Shown here: in pieces, positions 33,008 through 40,935 of the stretch | Position numbering within the stretch: the first letter of the stretch is position 1 | How the letters are laid out: every line of letters starts with the position of its first letter | Origin: Acetatifactor muris | Lineage (GTDB): Bacteria; Bacillota; Clostridia; Lachnospirales; Lachnospiraceae | Direction: 5' to 3' | Assembly: GCF_024623325.1 (NCBI RefSeq) | Contig: NZ_JANJZD010000010.1 | Location: 62,001 to 126,000, forward strand | DNA length: 64,000 nt | Notes under the pieces: generated by a model | The model's input: the letters and a program-made list of their open reading frames with translations, nothing else | Database searches by the model: none | What the model was told of the DNA's origin: nothing | Made by a program: the position numbers and the translations under genes

Positions 33008-33043
33008 AGAGCATTGATTTCATTGGTAGTGGAGCAATGCTCT
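33008..33043. repeat. Inverted repeat, possible terminator after RHH gene
   Basis: AGAGCATTG (33008-33016) and CAATGCTCT (33035-33043) are perfect 9-base arms with an 18-base loop. It lies just past the RHH gene stop. On the plus strand it is followed by TTCCCTTTC, a poor T run; on the minus strand, the direction of transcription, there is no T run. Confidence 0.5.
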
Positions 33044-33052
33044 TTCCCTTTC

Positions 33053-33220
33053 TTAGTCTTCGGTCGCCAATTTTTCTATAGCCCTTCTTACTGCCTCCAT
33101 CTGATTTGTTCCATTGTTTTCACAATAAGAATCCAAAATTTTTTTTGATTTCTCATCCAACCGAACAGTTATTTTATAAGGCTTAGGGTTATCTGTGGGG
33201 CGACCAATTTTCTTAGTCAT
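33053..33220 (-). CDS. CopG-like ribbon-helix-helix repressor
   Basis: This 55-residue protein, MTKKIGRPTDNPKPYKITVRL then DEKSKKILDSYCENNGTNQMEAVRRAIEKL, has the RHH layout: a basic N-terminal arm, the strand YKITVRL and two helices. It starts at ATG 33220 with GCGAGGTGATGAA upstream and sits behind a near-consensus promoter overlapping a 15-bp palindrome. Autoregulation by binding that palindrome is very likely. It may act as an Arc- or omega-like switch for this early/late border. Confidence 0.8.
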   Translation of the reverse strand: MTKKIGRPTDNPKPYKITVRLDEKSKKILDSYCENNGTNQMEAVRRAIEKLATED

Positions 33221-33521
33221 TTCATCACCTCGCTTTTGACTGTCTTAATTATACTATTTTGACGGTCAAAAGTCAATATACTTTAGAAATATTCTATCAG
33301 GTTTTACGCAAACGAAAAGCAGCCAGGCGGCGGCTGCTTTCCATCGAGTATAAACTCTGCCTTATAACCGTTTTTCCGATGCCGGAGCGGATATTGCACC
33401 GCCCTGGTCTGGAGGGAAAACACATGGTTACTCTCACAAAATGAGCATGACATTGGGGTTTTCGGCTGATACCATATTAAAACCTGGCTACTGAAATATC
33501 AATGACATCTTTTTGACACCG
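33221..33521. other. 300-base regulatory gap between late regulator and RHH gene
   Basis: No gene is supported here. The part near 33221-33290 holds the RHH promoter and operators. At 33316-33340 AAAGCAGCC and GGCTGCTTT form a 9-bp stem with a short T run on the minus strand, a candidate terminator for the upstream late-regulator gene. The remainder to 33521 shows no clear element. Short open frames on the plus strand lack ribosome sites. Confidence 0.6.
33234..33276 (-). promoter_or_regulatory. RHH gene promoter with palindromic operator
   Basis: Minus-strand -35 TTGACT (33276-33271), 17-base spacer, -10 TATAAT (33253-33248). A perfect palindrome TTTTGAC-G-GTCAAAA covers 33257-33271, inside the spacer. 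A second TTTTGAC half-site lies at 33234-33240. RHH dimers bind such tandem half-sites, so the gene probably represses itself. Confidence 0.87.
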
Positions 33522-34097
33522 CTAATACCGGAATCCATAGATCCCGAAAAACAGTATCGCCAGACGCTTGCAGGCAGCTTTCACGTCCCGGAACACGGTT
33601 CTCTCCGTGATATGTTCCTCCTCCGCTATATCCACCGCAGTCTTAGGCTCCGCATCCAGGTAAAGCCCCTTGATTACCCTATATCTTCTCATTTCCTCTG
33701 GGTCTGCCGCTATTTCGCATTGTTTTTTATATACATCCAGCATAGTGTCCACATGGCTCATAATCATCTTTGTCTTAGCCTTGCCCTTCTCTATGCTCAA
33801 TACTTTAAGGTCGCTGTCTTTGAAATACCCCTGCATCAGTGACAGCATATCTTTCAGAGAATCATCGGAAGTCGTGTCCATGTCATACTCCGCGTTCTCT
33901 ATGTAGTCCTTGAACCGCCGGTAATTCGTAAGCAGGGCTTTGGCATTGTTCTGTACCCTGCTCTGGCGCTCCGCCTCCTCTTTCCTATGCTCCTCTTTGT
34001 ACGCTTCAATCCCTTTCTCGGCAGCAATCGCCGCTATGACATTTATATTCTCCTCGGTGAACTCATATCGTACCGGCCTGCCTTGTGATTTTCCCAT
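33522..34097 (-). CDS. ArpU/RinA-like late transcription regulator
   Basis: This 191-residue protein is helical with an N-terminal basic part. A C-terminal sigma-4-like HTH lies at about residues 150-180 (TAVDIAEEEHITERTVFRDVKAACKRL). This matches phage late regulators of the ArpU/RinA group that activate packaging and structural genes. The ATG at 34097 is chosen because AAGGAGGTAATTGCAC precedes it. It sits at the end of the replication block, as expected. Confidence 0.72.
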   Translation of the reverse strand: MGKSQGRPVRYEFTEENINVIAAIAAEKGIEAYKEEHRKEEAERQSRVQNNAKALLTNYRRFKDYIENAEYDMDTTSDDSLKDMLSLMQGYFKDSDLKVLSIEKGKAKTKMIMSHVDTMLDVYKKQCEIAADPEEMRRYRVIKGLYLDAEPKTAVDIAEEEHITERTVFRDVKAACKRLAILFFGIYGFRY

Positions 34098-34116
34098 GTG
34101 CAATTACCTCCTTGAC

Positions 34117-34167
34117 ATTCCTCTGATAACCCCCCTATAATAGGGGTAGTTGATGTTATAGAGGAAT
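34117..34167 (-). repeat. Long nested inverted repeat before the late regulator
   Basis: Outer arms ATTCCTCT (34117-34124) and AGAGGAAT (34160-34167) are perfect. Inner ATAAC/GTTAT and CCCCTA/TAGGGG arms are nested inside. There is no T run on the minus strand, so it is more likely an RNA structure or operator in the leader of the late regulator than a terminator. Confidence 0.65.
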
Positions 34168-34207
34168 GGGGTTGTGCTGCACAGCGGTATGACCTTTTTT
34201 CTTTGCC

Positions 34208-34468
34208 CTACCTCCTGCGTCTGAAATTCTTCGCGTTGCTGCAGGTGGCAAAATGCGATGTATAACCGGAACCATCCGGGTTATCCTGGGATGAAACGAT
34301 GGTACCGGAGACCACTTCCCCGGTCTGGAGAACGATTTTATCCTTGCCTCCATCCGCCTTGTAGTCCACCAGCAACGTATTGCACGGCATGTTCTTCCCG
34401 GCTTTCGTCTTTATCCAGATGATCTGTGCGCCGCATCCGGCACACCTTCCAAAATTCCCTCTTGACAT
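34208..34468 (-). CDS. Small zinc-finger phage protein
   Basis: This 86-residue protein starts MSRGNFGRCAGCGAQIIWIK at ATG 34468, behind ATAGGAGGTACTGAT. A CxxC pair at the N terminus with a later HFATC pattern suggests one zinc-binding site. The middle (NMPCNTLLVDYKADGG) resembles small phage regulatory or zinc-ribbon proteins. No precise function. Confidence 0.65.
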   Translation of the reverse strand: MSRGNFGRCAGCGAQIIWIKTKAGKNMPCNTLLVDYKADGGKDKIVLQTGEVVSGTIVSSQDNPDGSGYTSHFATCSNAKNFRRRR

Positions 34469-34469
34469 A

Positions 34470-34778
34470 TCAGTACCTCCTATCCTCAATCTCTTTCAAC
34501 TCCTCAATCGTCACCAGCTTACAGTTTGGCAGCAATATGAGCATCCCCCCCAGGTCAACTTTCTTCCCTGCGATTGCTTTCTGTGGATAGCTCACCAGTA
34601 CGTTGCACTCCTGGGCCAGCTGGTAGCACATATCCGATATGAGCTTAAATGCTTTCCTGGCATTGACCGGAGCCGTCCTCCTGCCGTCCACCGGTATTTT
34701 CGCAAGCTCCTCCAGGAGTTTCTTCTCCTCCAGGAGAATCCTCTCGTAGACCTTTATGTACCTGGTCCTCTTTTTCAC
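34470..34778 (-). CDS. Early phage protein, unknown, helical
   Basis: The GTG at 34778 gives a 102-residue protein (VKKRTRYIKVYERILLEEKK) with AAGGGAG 8 bases upstream; an earlier GTG at 34787 is also possible. The protein has basic-helical and hydrophobic stretches (ISDMCYQLAQECNVLVSYPQKAIAG). It ends one base before the zinc-finger gene. It overlaps the neighbouring frame (34645-35079) by about 134 bases, so one of the two 3' or 5' ends may be misjudged. Confidence 0.55.
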   Translation of the reverse strand: MKKRTRYIKVYERILLEEKKLLEELAKIPVDGRRTAPVNARKAFKLISDMCYQLAQECNVLVSYPQKAIAGKKVDLGGMLILLPNCKLVTIEELKEIEDRRY

Positions 34779-35079
34779 CGTCCGCACTCCCTTCCGCCTC
34801 TGCCCTTCTCGCCATCTCGTATGCACCGGCCATCACCGCAGACATATCCTCAATCCTCACGGTCAGCATGATGTCATGCACCCGGTCCGATATGGACACA
34901 ACCCCCAGCTCCACGCTGGCCTTGATGTTCCCGGGGACAACCATCTGCTTTGCCATCCTCCGCTGATCGCCTTTCCCCCGGAACCTCGTATGTGTACTCT
35001 GCACATCCAGGCTGATGCCGTCTGCCGGTCCGTCCGGAATGTTCCTTGTGTCCTGGCCTTTGTTCCTGCTCTTATCCAT
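34645..35079 (-). CDS. Early phage protein, unknown
   Basis: ATG 35079 follows AAAGGAGAAAAG. The product is 144 residues. Its first 100 residues look protein-like (QMVVPGNIKASVELGVVSISDRVHDIMLTVRIEDMSAVMAGAYEMARRAEAEG). The last 45 residues (VHKGLREDSPGGEETPGGACEN) are low-complexity and overlap the start of the next gene; the overlap could mark a frameshift or sequence error. No family was recognised. Confidence 0.5.
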   Translation of the reverse strand: MDKSRNKGQDTRNIPDGPADGISLDVQSTHTRFRGKGDQRRMAKQMVVPGNIKASVELGVVSISDRVHDIMLTVRIEDMSAVMAGAYEMARRAEAEGSADGEKEDQVHKGLREDSPGGEETPGGACENTGGRQEDGSGQCQESI

Positions 35080-35133
35080 CTTTTCTCCTTTCATGCAGCG
35101 CGGCTCCCGGAAGAAACCGCGCCGCCCTCTGAT

Positions 35134-35301
35134 CTACTTTCTGCCGCGTCTCCGCTTTTTGGTAGGCCGGTCCGCTCCGGATGCCGGATGCCCATTCTCC
35201 CTCCACGCCTTAGTGAAGAAATAATCGAACATGTCCGTAGTACCGCTCTGCCGATAGCTCTTGTTTGCTGCTACAGTTCTGGCCAAACTTCTCAATCCCA
35301 T
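35134..35301 (-). CDS. Small basic phage protein (55 aa)
   Basis: The frame starts MGLRSLARTVAANKSYRQSG and ends RPTKKRRRGRK. It begins at 35301 with AAGGAGGATTGAATC upstream. The C terminus is a very basic tail suited to nucleic-acid binding. It lies between two early genes transcribed in the same direction. No family is assigned; the strong ribosome site is the main support. Confidence 0.65.
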   Translation of the reverse strand: MGLRSLARTVAANKSYRQSGTTDMFDYFFTKAWRENGHPASGADRPTKKRRRGRK

Positions 35302-35314
35302 GATTCAATCCTCC

Positions 35315-35698
35315 TTAATCTCTAACCGGTAAAGGGCAGCTGATTTCATCCCTAACGATTGTCACCCTTCCCTCTGTGATAACAGCTGATGCGTGGGGGT
35401 CATAATGCTTATTCAGATACTCCAGCATCGGCATAGCCGCCTCTGTAATCTCCTGGAAGTCCTTCTGCATCTCCTCACTGCTCTTTCCAGCATTTTCCAC
35501 CGTAATCTGCACCGCGCAAATCCCACCGGATTTTTCTGCGGCGGCGTCAACCTCGCCGGTAGCCGCCATGACTTCCTGCTCCACCATATTGACCAGCAGC
35601 TCCGTGAACCTTGCCTGCATGTCTGAATCAGTGGCATTCCTTACTCCATCCAGAAGCGCTTTCTTGTGTCTGTTCCACATCCTCTTGTTCATATCCAT
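35315..35698 (-). CDS. Early phage protein, unknown
   Basis: The ATG at 35698 follows GAGGAGGATTGAAC. The 127-residue protein is helical at the N terminus (KRMWNRHKKALLDGVRNATDSDMQARFTELLVNMVEQEVMAATG) and beta-like at the end (ASAVITEGRVTIVRDEIS). It is encoded just after the acidic protein at 35701-36438 and may be coupled to it. No family was recognised. Confidence 0.55.
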   Translation of the reverse strand: MDMNKRMWNRHKKALLDGVRNATDSDMQARFTELLVNMVEQEVMAATGEVDAAAEKSGGICAVQITVENAGKSSEEMQKDFQEITEAAMPMLEYLNKHYDPHASAVITEGRVTIVRDEISCPLPVRD

Positions 35699-35700
35699 GT

Positions 35701-36438
35701 TCAATCCTCCTCTCCCGGCTCTTCATAGCCGTATCCATCATCTTCATAATCATCTCCGTCATCGTCACTGAACGGAATGTGTCCATCGCCACCCTCCATG
35801 CCCTCTCCATCCTCAAATAAGGCGTCGGTAGCGTCCAATGGAGCGTTTTCTTCACCGCCCATAGAAGAAATATTATCCTCTCCGGTACCGCCCGAATCCG
35901 GGCTTTCCGTGCCTTCTGCGTCCACTTCCTTAAACTCCCCATCTATCACATCCGGCCCCGGAAGTCCCAGGACTTTCCTTCCGGGAAGGGCAGGCGTTCC
36001 GCTGTCCTCCCCCTCTGCCTCTGTATCCGGTTCATCTGATCCGGAGAACTGCCCCCTCATGTCATCATCAAAGAAGCTCCTCTGCTGCGTGTTCACGATG
36101 GGCCGGAGTACATACATCCCGGTATCGTCATCCATGGCAAGCTCCATCTCCGTGTCCAGGGTACCTTTCTTCTCGTCTGTGATTTTTACAGAGGACGAAA
36201 TCTTATGCTCGAACTTCGGCTTCTTGACCTCCCGGCTCTCTCCCTGGACGTTCGGGTCATAGTTCGGGATATACTCTGATTTGAGGGAGATTTTCAGATT
36301 CAGAGTTATGGAACCTTCGTCACAGTCCCTATCCCTCATTGTCTCCAAAAGCCTCTGGAGTACGAAATTGTAATCCCGGCTCATTCCGCTGAATGTATCG
36401 CTATCCAGCGTCAGCTTCTCGTCAAACCCTTTTTCCAT
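35701..36438 (-). CDS. Phage protein with acidic disordered C terminus
   Basis: This is a 245-residue protein. Residues 1 to about 125 form a beta-rich unit (GSITLNLKISLKSEYIPNYDPNV, then FEHKISSSVKITDEKKGTLDTEMELAMDDDTGMYVLRPI). The remainder is acidic and Gly/Asp/Glu-rich, ending in a run of acidic residues, typical of single-strand DNA binding or nucleic-acid mimicking proteins. It follows the DUF1351 gene with no gap (start 36438, upstream stop 36439). An SSB-like role is possible but not shown. Confidence 0.55.
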   Translation of the reverse strand: MEKGFDEKLTLDSDTFSGMSRDYNFVLQRLLETMRDRDCDEGSITLNLKISLKSEYIPNYDPNVQGESREVKKPKFEHKISSSVKITDEKKGTLDTEMELAMDDDTGMYVLRPIVNTQQRSFFDDDMRGQFSGSDEPDTEAEGEDSGTPALPGRKVLGLPGPDVIDGEFKEVDAEGTESPDSGGTGEDNISSMGGEENAPLDATDALFEDGEGMEGGDGHIPFSDDDGDDYEDDGYGYEEPGEED

Positions 36439-37575
36439 CTACTTTCCCACCTTTCCGTACTTGATATTGTGTTCCCTCATGTACGTCCCCAGGGCTTTTA
36501 TCTCCTCCAGGGTACCCTCGCACCAGAAGGTAGCGCGGTATCTCTTTACCGTGGCATCCGGGGCGTTTTCCGGAACGATTTTGGTATTTCCCGTATTATT
36601 CGGGGCATTTTCCGGAACATTTTGGCCTTTTCCGTTATCAGAAGCGCTAAAAACGTTCACAGCCTGGGAATTTCCGTTATCATGTTCCGGTTCCTCCTGG
36701 GATGCCTGGGCCGCCTGGGCAGCTGCCCTCTCCTGTGCAGCCTGCCTCTCTGCCTCCCGGCGTTTCGCCTCCTCTGCCTGCCTCCTGGCAAGCTCCTGGC
36801 GTCTGGCCTCCTCCTGCTCAATCCTTCGGCGCTCTGCCTCCTCCCTTGCCCTCTTGTCTGCCTCCATCTTCTCTTTCAGATCGCGCAGGCGCTTTTCCTC
36901 TGCCATCGCCTTAGACAAGTCCAGGGTTTTCAGATAAATATCCTGGGCGTTGGTCTTATAGTCAGAACACATTTCATCAATGGTCTGGAGGTCTGTCTTA
37001 ACCTTTTCAATCTTGCCCTGGATGTCTGCTATGGCTTTCGGAAGGGAGAATGTGGTATTGAGGTACCTGGGGTCGAACAGCCTCTCAAACGCAATTACCT
37101 TCTCCAGTTCTCCGATTGCTGCAGAATACGCCTCCCGGATTTTCTCCTTTTTCTCCTCCTTCTTCTGGTTCTCATAGTCCTTGATCTGCGTGTCGATGAT
37201 GCCTACCGGTTTGTCAATGAGCGCCAGGATGCCTTTCAGCTCCTTCTCAAATACCGTGTACGGCTCATTGATTACCTTTTTCACAATCTTCCGCCGGTCC
37301 TCAATGGCGGTTTTCAGCTTATTCAGCTCGGCGCGGTCTGCCTTTGCTGCCTGGATGGTATCGTCCGTGTAGGTGACGCCCTCGTACTGTGCCACCTTTT
37401 CCTTGACTGCCGCCTCCAGCTCGGCGCGGTTCCATTCGATACGCTTTAAGAATCCGCCCTCCGTGGGGTTTATCAGCCGGAACTCCATCTCCGCCTTGAC
37501 CGGAGCCAGCACCGCCCCCTCCGTTCCTTCTGCTACAACTTCTCCCTCCACCATCGGGATTTCATTCTGTGCCAT
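36439..37575 (-). CDS. DUF1351 phage protein
   Basis: This 378-residue protein contains the DUF1351 pattern (NPTEGGFLKRIEWNRAELEAAVKEKVAQYEGVTYTDDTIQAAKADRAELNKLKTAIEDRRKIVKKV). A long Ala/Glu/Arg-rich coiled coil lies at about residues 225-295, and the C-terminal motif is ATFWCEGTLEEIKALGTYMREHNI. DUF1351 genes sit beside recT and nuclease genes in Firmicutes phages. It is believed to work in recombination/replication, but its biochemical role is unknown. Confidence 0.8.
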   Translation of the reverse strand: MAQNEIPMVEGEVVAEGTEGAVLAPVKAEMEFRLINPTEGGFLKRIEWNRAELEAAVKEKVAQYEGVTYTDDTIQAAKADRAELNKLKTAIEDRRKIVKKVINEPYTVFEKELKGILALIDKPVGIIDTQIKDYENQKKEEKKEKIREAYSAAIGELEKVIAFERLFDPRYLNTTFSLPKAIADIQGKIEKVKTDLQTIDEMCSDYKTNAQDIYLKTLDLSKAMAEEKRLRDLKEKMEADKRAREEAERRRIEQEEARRQELARRQAEEAKRREAERQAAQERAAAQAAQASQEEPEHDNGNSQAVNVFSASDNGKGQNVPENAPNNTGNTKIVPENAPDATVKRYRATFWCEGTLEEIKALGTYMREHNIKYGKVGK

Positions 37576-37587
37576 GTGTCATCCTCC

Positions 37588-37737
37588 TTAACTGAATATT
37601 TGCAAAGCCACAAGCCCTGCGATACATATTGCCAAACCAGCGAGTAGCCGGTATGCCACCTTTTCATTCTTTTCTGCCACTACCCCGATGCCGAACACCA
37701 CCACCAGGATAATCAGCACTACCTTAGTTGCCGTCAT
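37588..37737 (-). CDS. Small two-helix membrane protein (49 aa)
   Basis: The frame MTATKVVLIILVVVFGIGVV to ALQIFS has two hydrophobic segments at about residues 5-20 and 31-47, separated by a short charged turn (AEKNEKVAYR). It starts at 37737, overlapping the RusA-like gene end by four bases, and ends 12 bases before the DUF1351 start. Tight packing between real genes supports it. Function unknown. Confidence 0.6.
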   Translation of the reverse strand: MTATKVVLIILVVVFGIGVVAEKNEKVAYRLLAGLAICIAGLVALQIFS

Positions 37738-38171
37738 TCCTCCACATTTCCTTTCTTGACTTCCTGGATGATAACCTCAATCCGGGGCTGTTCAGAATAG
37801 AATTTCCGGACCTGGCAGTCTACAATCTGCGTATCATCCTTGTATGCTACCTGGTTGAGCGCATCCGCCACCATCTTCACCACATTATCCATATCCGGTT
37901 TTTTAGTCGGGCGGATGATGTTTGCCAGCTTTTTAGCCTTCTCAGCCTTACTTCCGCTTTTCGGTATGGAGTAGTATGCCAGAATCCTCATGTCCAGCAT
38001 CGCTTCATCCGGGAACCGGAACCCCTTGCACTGTACCATGTACTCCGTATGTACCAGCGTCTCATAGTTGACCGTCTGCTTCGGTGTGAACGCTCTTCCG
38101 GTCTGTGTGCTGAAGCGTGGCCTGCCTTTCCCCTTCGGCTCTCCCAGGACTGTAAATTTCACTTTGTCCAA
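37734..38171 (-). CDS. RusA-like Holliday junction resolvase
   Basis: This 145-residue protein starts at TTG 38171 behind GGAGGTACTGAT. It has the RusA signature KKPDMDNVVKMVADALNQ (D93, D95, N96, D103) followed by YKDDTQIVD (D112, D113); these acidic residues bind the catalytic metal. The N terminus GEPKGKGRPRF is also family-typical. It resolves junctions made by RecT-mediated recombination or replication. Confidence 0.88.
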   Translation of the reverse strand: MDKVKFTVLGEPKGKGRPRFSTQTGRAFTPKQTVNYETLVHTEYMVQCKGFRFPDEAMLDMRILAYYSIPKSGSKAEKAKKLANIIRPTKKPDMDNVVKMVADALNQVAYKDDTQIVDCQVRKFYSEQPRIEVIIQEVKKGNVEE

Positions 38172-38182
38172 ATCAGTACCTC

Positions 38183-38365
38183 CTACTTCGATGTATCAGC
38201 ATTGTCTCCATCCTCTGATACTTTGAGGAAATAGTCCATCGTCTTGCCGGTGGCTGTCCTCTGCCTTTTCCCCTGGCTCACCGTGTAGCCGTTCTTAATC
38301 AGAATAGCCGCCACCGAAAGCCGGTCCTCCTGGTTATAAATCTTTAATTCCACTGCATCTGCCAT
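38183..38365 (-). CDS. Small early protein, unknown
   Basis: This 60-residue protein, MADAVELKIYNQEDRLSVAAILIKNGYTVSQGKRQRTATGK, reads like a minimal strand-helix-strand unit with a basic end. It ends before the RusA start and begins one base after the helicase-loader stop. It resembles small DUF-type phage proteins that carry an RRM-like fold, but I cannot name a family. Confidence 0.55.
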   Translation of the reverse strand: MADAVELKIYNQEDRLSVAAILIKNGYTVSQGKRQRTATGKTMDYFLKVSEDGDNADTSK

Positions 38366-38366
38366 A

Positions 38367-39251
38367 TCATCCCTCCAGTATGCTCCTCATGTCCTCGAAC
38401 CTCTGCGCCGCCTGCCCCATCCTCCAGGAATCTCCATACACCCGGAAGGGATAGCACATTTCAAAGATCCGGTCATATATCCTCTTGAACCTGGTGTCCT
38501 GCGCCTCCTGCATCTCCGTGAGCGTCAGATTCGTTGTGAGAATCAGAGGCTTTCCGGATAGATACCGGCTGTCTATCACGTTGTAGACCTTCTCCAGGGC
38601 ATAGTCCGTGTTGCGCTCTGTCCCCAGGTCATCAATAATCAGTAACTTTGCCCGGTTCAGCTGTGCTATGTACTGCGCCTCGTCCACGCTGCCGCCCTGG
38701 ATGTTTTGGAGAATCTTCACGAAAGAGGTCATTATGACCGGAATCCTCCGGTCTAACAGTTCATTCGCGATGCAGGCGGCGGTAAAGCTCTTTCCGGTTC
38801 CCACCGTCCCCCAGAAGAGAATCCCCTGGCTCTTTTTGTACATGTCCTCGAACTTTTCCACATACCGCTGCGCCATCTTGTAAAGATTCTGATTGTCCCT
38901 GGTCTTGACGAAAGAGGATAACCTTGCCTCCCGGAGCCTGCTTTCAATAAGGCTGGAATCCCGGAGCCTCTGTAGCTGCTGCATCTCCTCCCTTTCCTTT
39001 TCCCTCCGGGCCATTTTTTCCCTGGCCGCTGTCTCACAGTCACACATACAGCGTACCTTCATCTTGCGCCTGGTTCCGTTTCTGTCCAGGTACCCAGGGA
39101 ACTCCAGCACTTTCTCCTTCGGCTTGTGGCACTTGCCGCAATGCAGAAGGCCATCACCGTCGGTATAGTCTCCGGTACTGCTTTCCGCCTCACCTGCTTT
39201 CTGTGCCGCCTCCATGAATACACCGGCGGCGATCCCTTCCAATTCCTTCAC
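38367..39251 (-). CDS. dnaC: DnaC-like replicative helicase loader
   Basis: This 294-residue protein starts at GTG 39251 (GGAGGCGGATAAC upstream). A Cys-rich N-terminal zinc motif (C38, C41, C68, C70, C72) is followed by an AAA+ ATPase: Walker A GTVGTGKS (148-155), Walker B KLLIIDDLGT near 200, and a sensor region LILTTNLTLTEM. This is the DnaC/IstB group that loads DnaB on DNA; the phage relies on host DnaB because no helicase gene is seen. Confidence 0.9.
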   Translation of the reverse strand: MKELEGIAAGVFMEAAQKAGEAESSTGDYTDGDGLLHCGKCHKPKEKVLEFPGYLDRNGTRRKMKVRCMCDCETAAREKMARREKEREEMQQLQRLRDSSLIESRLREARLSSFVKTRDNQNLYKMAQRYVEKFEDMYKKSQGILFWGTVGTGKSFTAACIANELLDRRIPVIMTSFVKILQNIQGGSVDEAQYIAQLNRAKLLIIDDLGTERNTDYALEKVYNVIDSRYLSGKPLILTTNLTLTEMQEAQDTRFKRIYDRIFEMCYPFRVYGDSWRMGQAAQRFEDMRSILEG

Positions 39252-39263
39252 GTTATCCGCCTC

Positions 39264-40085
39264 CTAACCTTTAAGGAATTTCCCAAACGGATTCGCTCCA
39301 TCCGTCTGCTCTTGTTTTGCTTCACTTTGCGATTGCTTTTTAATGTAGTCCACAAACGGCAGGGTATCACTTAGGAAGGTCTTAGCCATCTTGATATATT
39401 TCTTTTCCGTCCGTTCCCTCGCGCACCGGCTGGCATAATTCGTAGCCGCCTCCAGAAGCTCCGCTTCGCTGTACCCATCTTTGAGCCGCGCCTTGTACTT
39501 CTTGTATGCCTCGCCTTTTCCTTCCTTGCGTGGGTATACCTTCCAGAACTCCTCAAATGCAGGAGTACGTTCTTCTGCTGCTGTCTTTTTCGGTTTTTCC
39601 GGATTTTCTGGTATAGGGGAATCCTCGGTTTCCGGTGATGGAGCTGCCGCCGGTTCCGGTTCCGGTTCCTGGGAGATGGAATCCGTTCTCCTTCCTGCAT
39701 CGTTCTGGAGCCTTGACCGTTTCCTCTCCTCACGCTTTCTGGCAGCGTCCCTCTCCCTCAATCCGATTGCTTTATACCATTGTTCCTGCCATTCTTCCCA
39801 ATCATGGATATATAAACCATTTGCAATATCTATCCATCCAGTATTTATCATCGCCTCTACAACTATCTCTGGGTCATATCTCTTATCAATGCCAATATTC
39901 AGAACATCCGCCACATCTGCTTTATCAGCCCCGACAATGAATCCTTCCTTATTGGCATTGTTAATCCCCCAGAGCCATAGGCGTATGAGCAGACCCAACG
40001 CTTCATTTTGGGAGCATCCGATTTCTTTTGCCAGGTTTCTGAGTTTACCCCCTATTACCTGTTCGTGGACGCTTATCCATGCCAT
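39264..40085 (-). CDS. Phage replication initiator, DnaD/winged-helix-like
   Basis: This 273-residue protein opens with a phage replisome-organiser N-terminal domain (MAWISVHEQVIGGKLRNLAKEIGCSQNEALGLLIRLWLWG). A Pro/Glu linker follows (EPEPEPAAAPSPETEDSP). The C-terminal helical domain (FEEFWKVYPRKEGKGEAYKKYKARL) is typical of replication proteins. It lies immediately upstream of the helicase loader, the usual arrangement. Confidence 0.8.
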   Translation of the reverse strand: MAWISVHEQVIGGKLRNLAKEIGCSQNEALGLLIRLWLWGINNANKEGFIVGADKADVADVLNIGIDKRYDPEIVVEAMINTGWIDIANGLYIHDWEEWQEQWYKAIGLRERDAARKREERKRSRLQNDAGRRTDSISQEPEPEPAAAPSPETEDSPIPENPEKPKKTAAEERTPAFEEFWKVYPRKEGKGEAYKKYKARLKDGYSEAELLEAATNYASRCARERTEKKYIKMAKTFLSDTLPFVDYIKKQSQSEAKQEQTDGANPFGKFLKG

Positions 40086-40118
40086 ACTTGCATCACCGCC
40101 AATCTGCCGTTCTCGGTT

Positions 40119-40922
40119 TCAAATATCCTTTACCAGGTCTAAAATCGTGATCGGATTCCGTAAAACCTTCGTACTCCTGCAGCAATCGCAATTCTCACAT
40201 CGGTCTGGCTTTACCTCTCCGCTCTTCACCTGGAGAATCCTGGGCATAGCCGCCTCCACCATTGACATAGCATCTTTGAGGAAATTGTCCGTCACATGAA
40301 TGACCTCGATGTTGGTTTCCTCTTCCTTGCTTGCCGCCGCTATGTAGAAGGGCAGGCGCTTTCCGGTATTCTGGCGGACAATCTCCTGGTAGATTGCTCC
40401 CTGGATGTCATATCCCCAATACCGGATAAAGTCCAGGTACCCTACATCACGCACATACTCATGCTTCGTGATAGATGACATGACCTTCAAGTCAACAATG
40501 ACCTTATCCGCGATGTAGGAATCTATTTTTATCTTCCATTTTGCTCCAAACAGCTCACCGGTCATAACTACCTGCTTTTCTCCAGAGAGGCACATCATAA
40601 AGAACTGATCGCGCTCTATCCTCCGGATGATGTCATCTGCTTTCAGATATTCTGCTTTCAGACCTTTGTCCCCGGTCTTTTTGAAAATCTCCGGATTCTC
40701 CGCCTTGAATTTGTCCAGGCTCCCCTCAAAATAAGAATCCACATAGCTCCCCACCAGAAGGGCAGTTGTTTTCTTTTCCTCCCAGCGTCCGGCCAGTTTT
40801 TCCATCGCTCCGTATTCGCATCCCAGCTTTCCGTATGTCCCAGCAAAATCCTTGTACTGCGACACGCTCATATATTCCTGGTTCGCTTCCGCACTGTAAT
40901 AATTATTTGCCGATAATTCCAA
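40119..40922 (-). CDS. PD-(D/E)XK nuclease (DUF3799-like), RecT partner
   Basis: This 267-residue protein starts at TTG 40922 with GTAAGGAGGGAAAGACA upstream. The active-site pattern is seen in VMTGELFGAKWKIKIDSYIADKVIVDLKVMSS (Asp then DLK). A C-terminal Cys cluster (CENCDCCRSTK) may bind zinc or an Fe-S cluster. Directly upstream lies recT, so this is the 5'-3' exonuclease of a phage annealing recombination pair. Confidence 0.85.
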   Translation of the reverse strand: MELSANNYYSAEANQEYMSVSQYKDFAGTYGKLGCEYGAMEKLAGRWEEKKTTALLVGSYVDSYFEGSLDKFKAENPEIFKKTGDKGLKAEYLKADDIIRRIERDQFFMMCLSGEKQVVMTGELFGAKWKIKIDSYIADKVIVDLKVMSSITKHEYVRDVGYLDFIRYWGYDIQGAIYQEIVRQNTGKRLPFYIAAASKEEETNIEVIHVTDNFLKDAMSMVEAAMPRILQVKSGEVKPDRCENCDCCRSTKVLRNPITILDLVKDI

Positions 40923-40935
40923 TGTCTTTCCCTCC

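Noticed and set aside
33259..33444. Plus-strand small frame in the regulatory gap
   Set aside because: No ribosome site, and it overlaps the RHH promoter and a hairpin.
36469..37449. 326-residue plus-strand open frame opposite DUF1351
   Set aside because: Shadow of a low-complexity helical gene.
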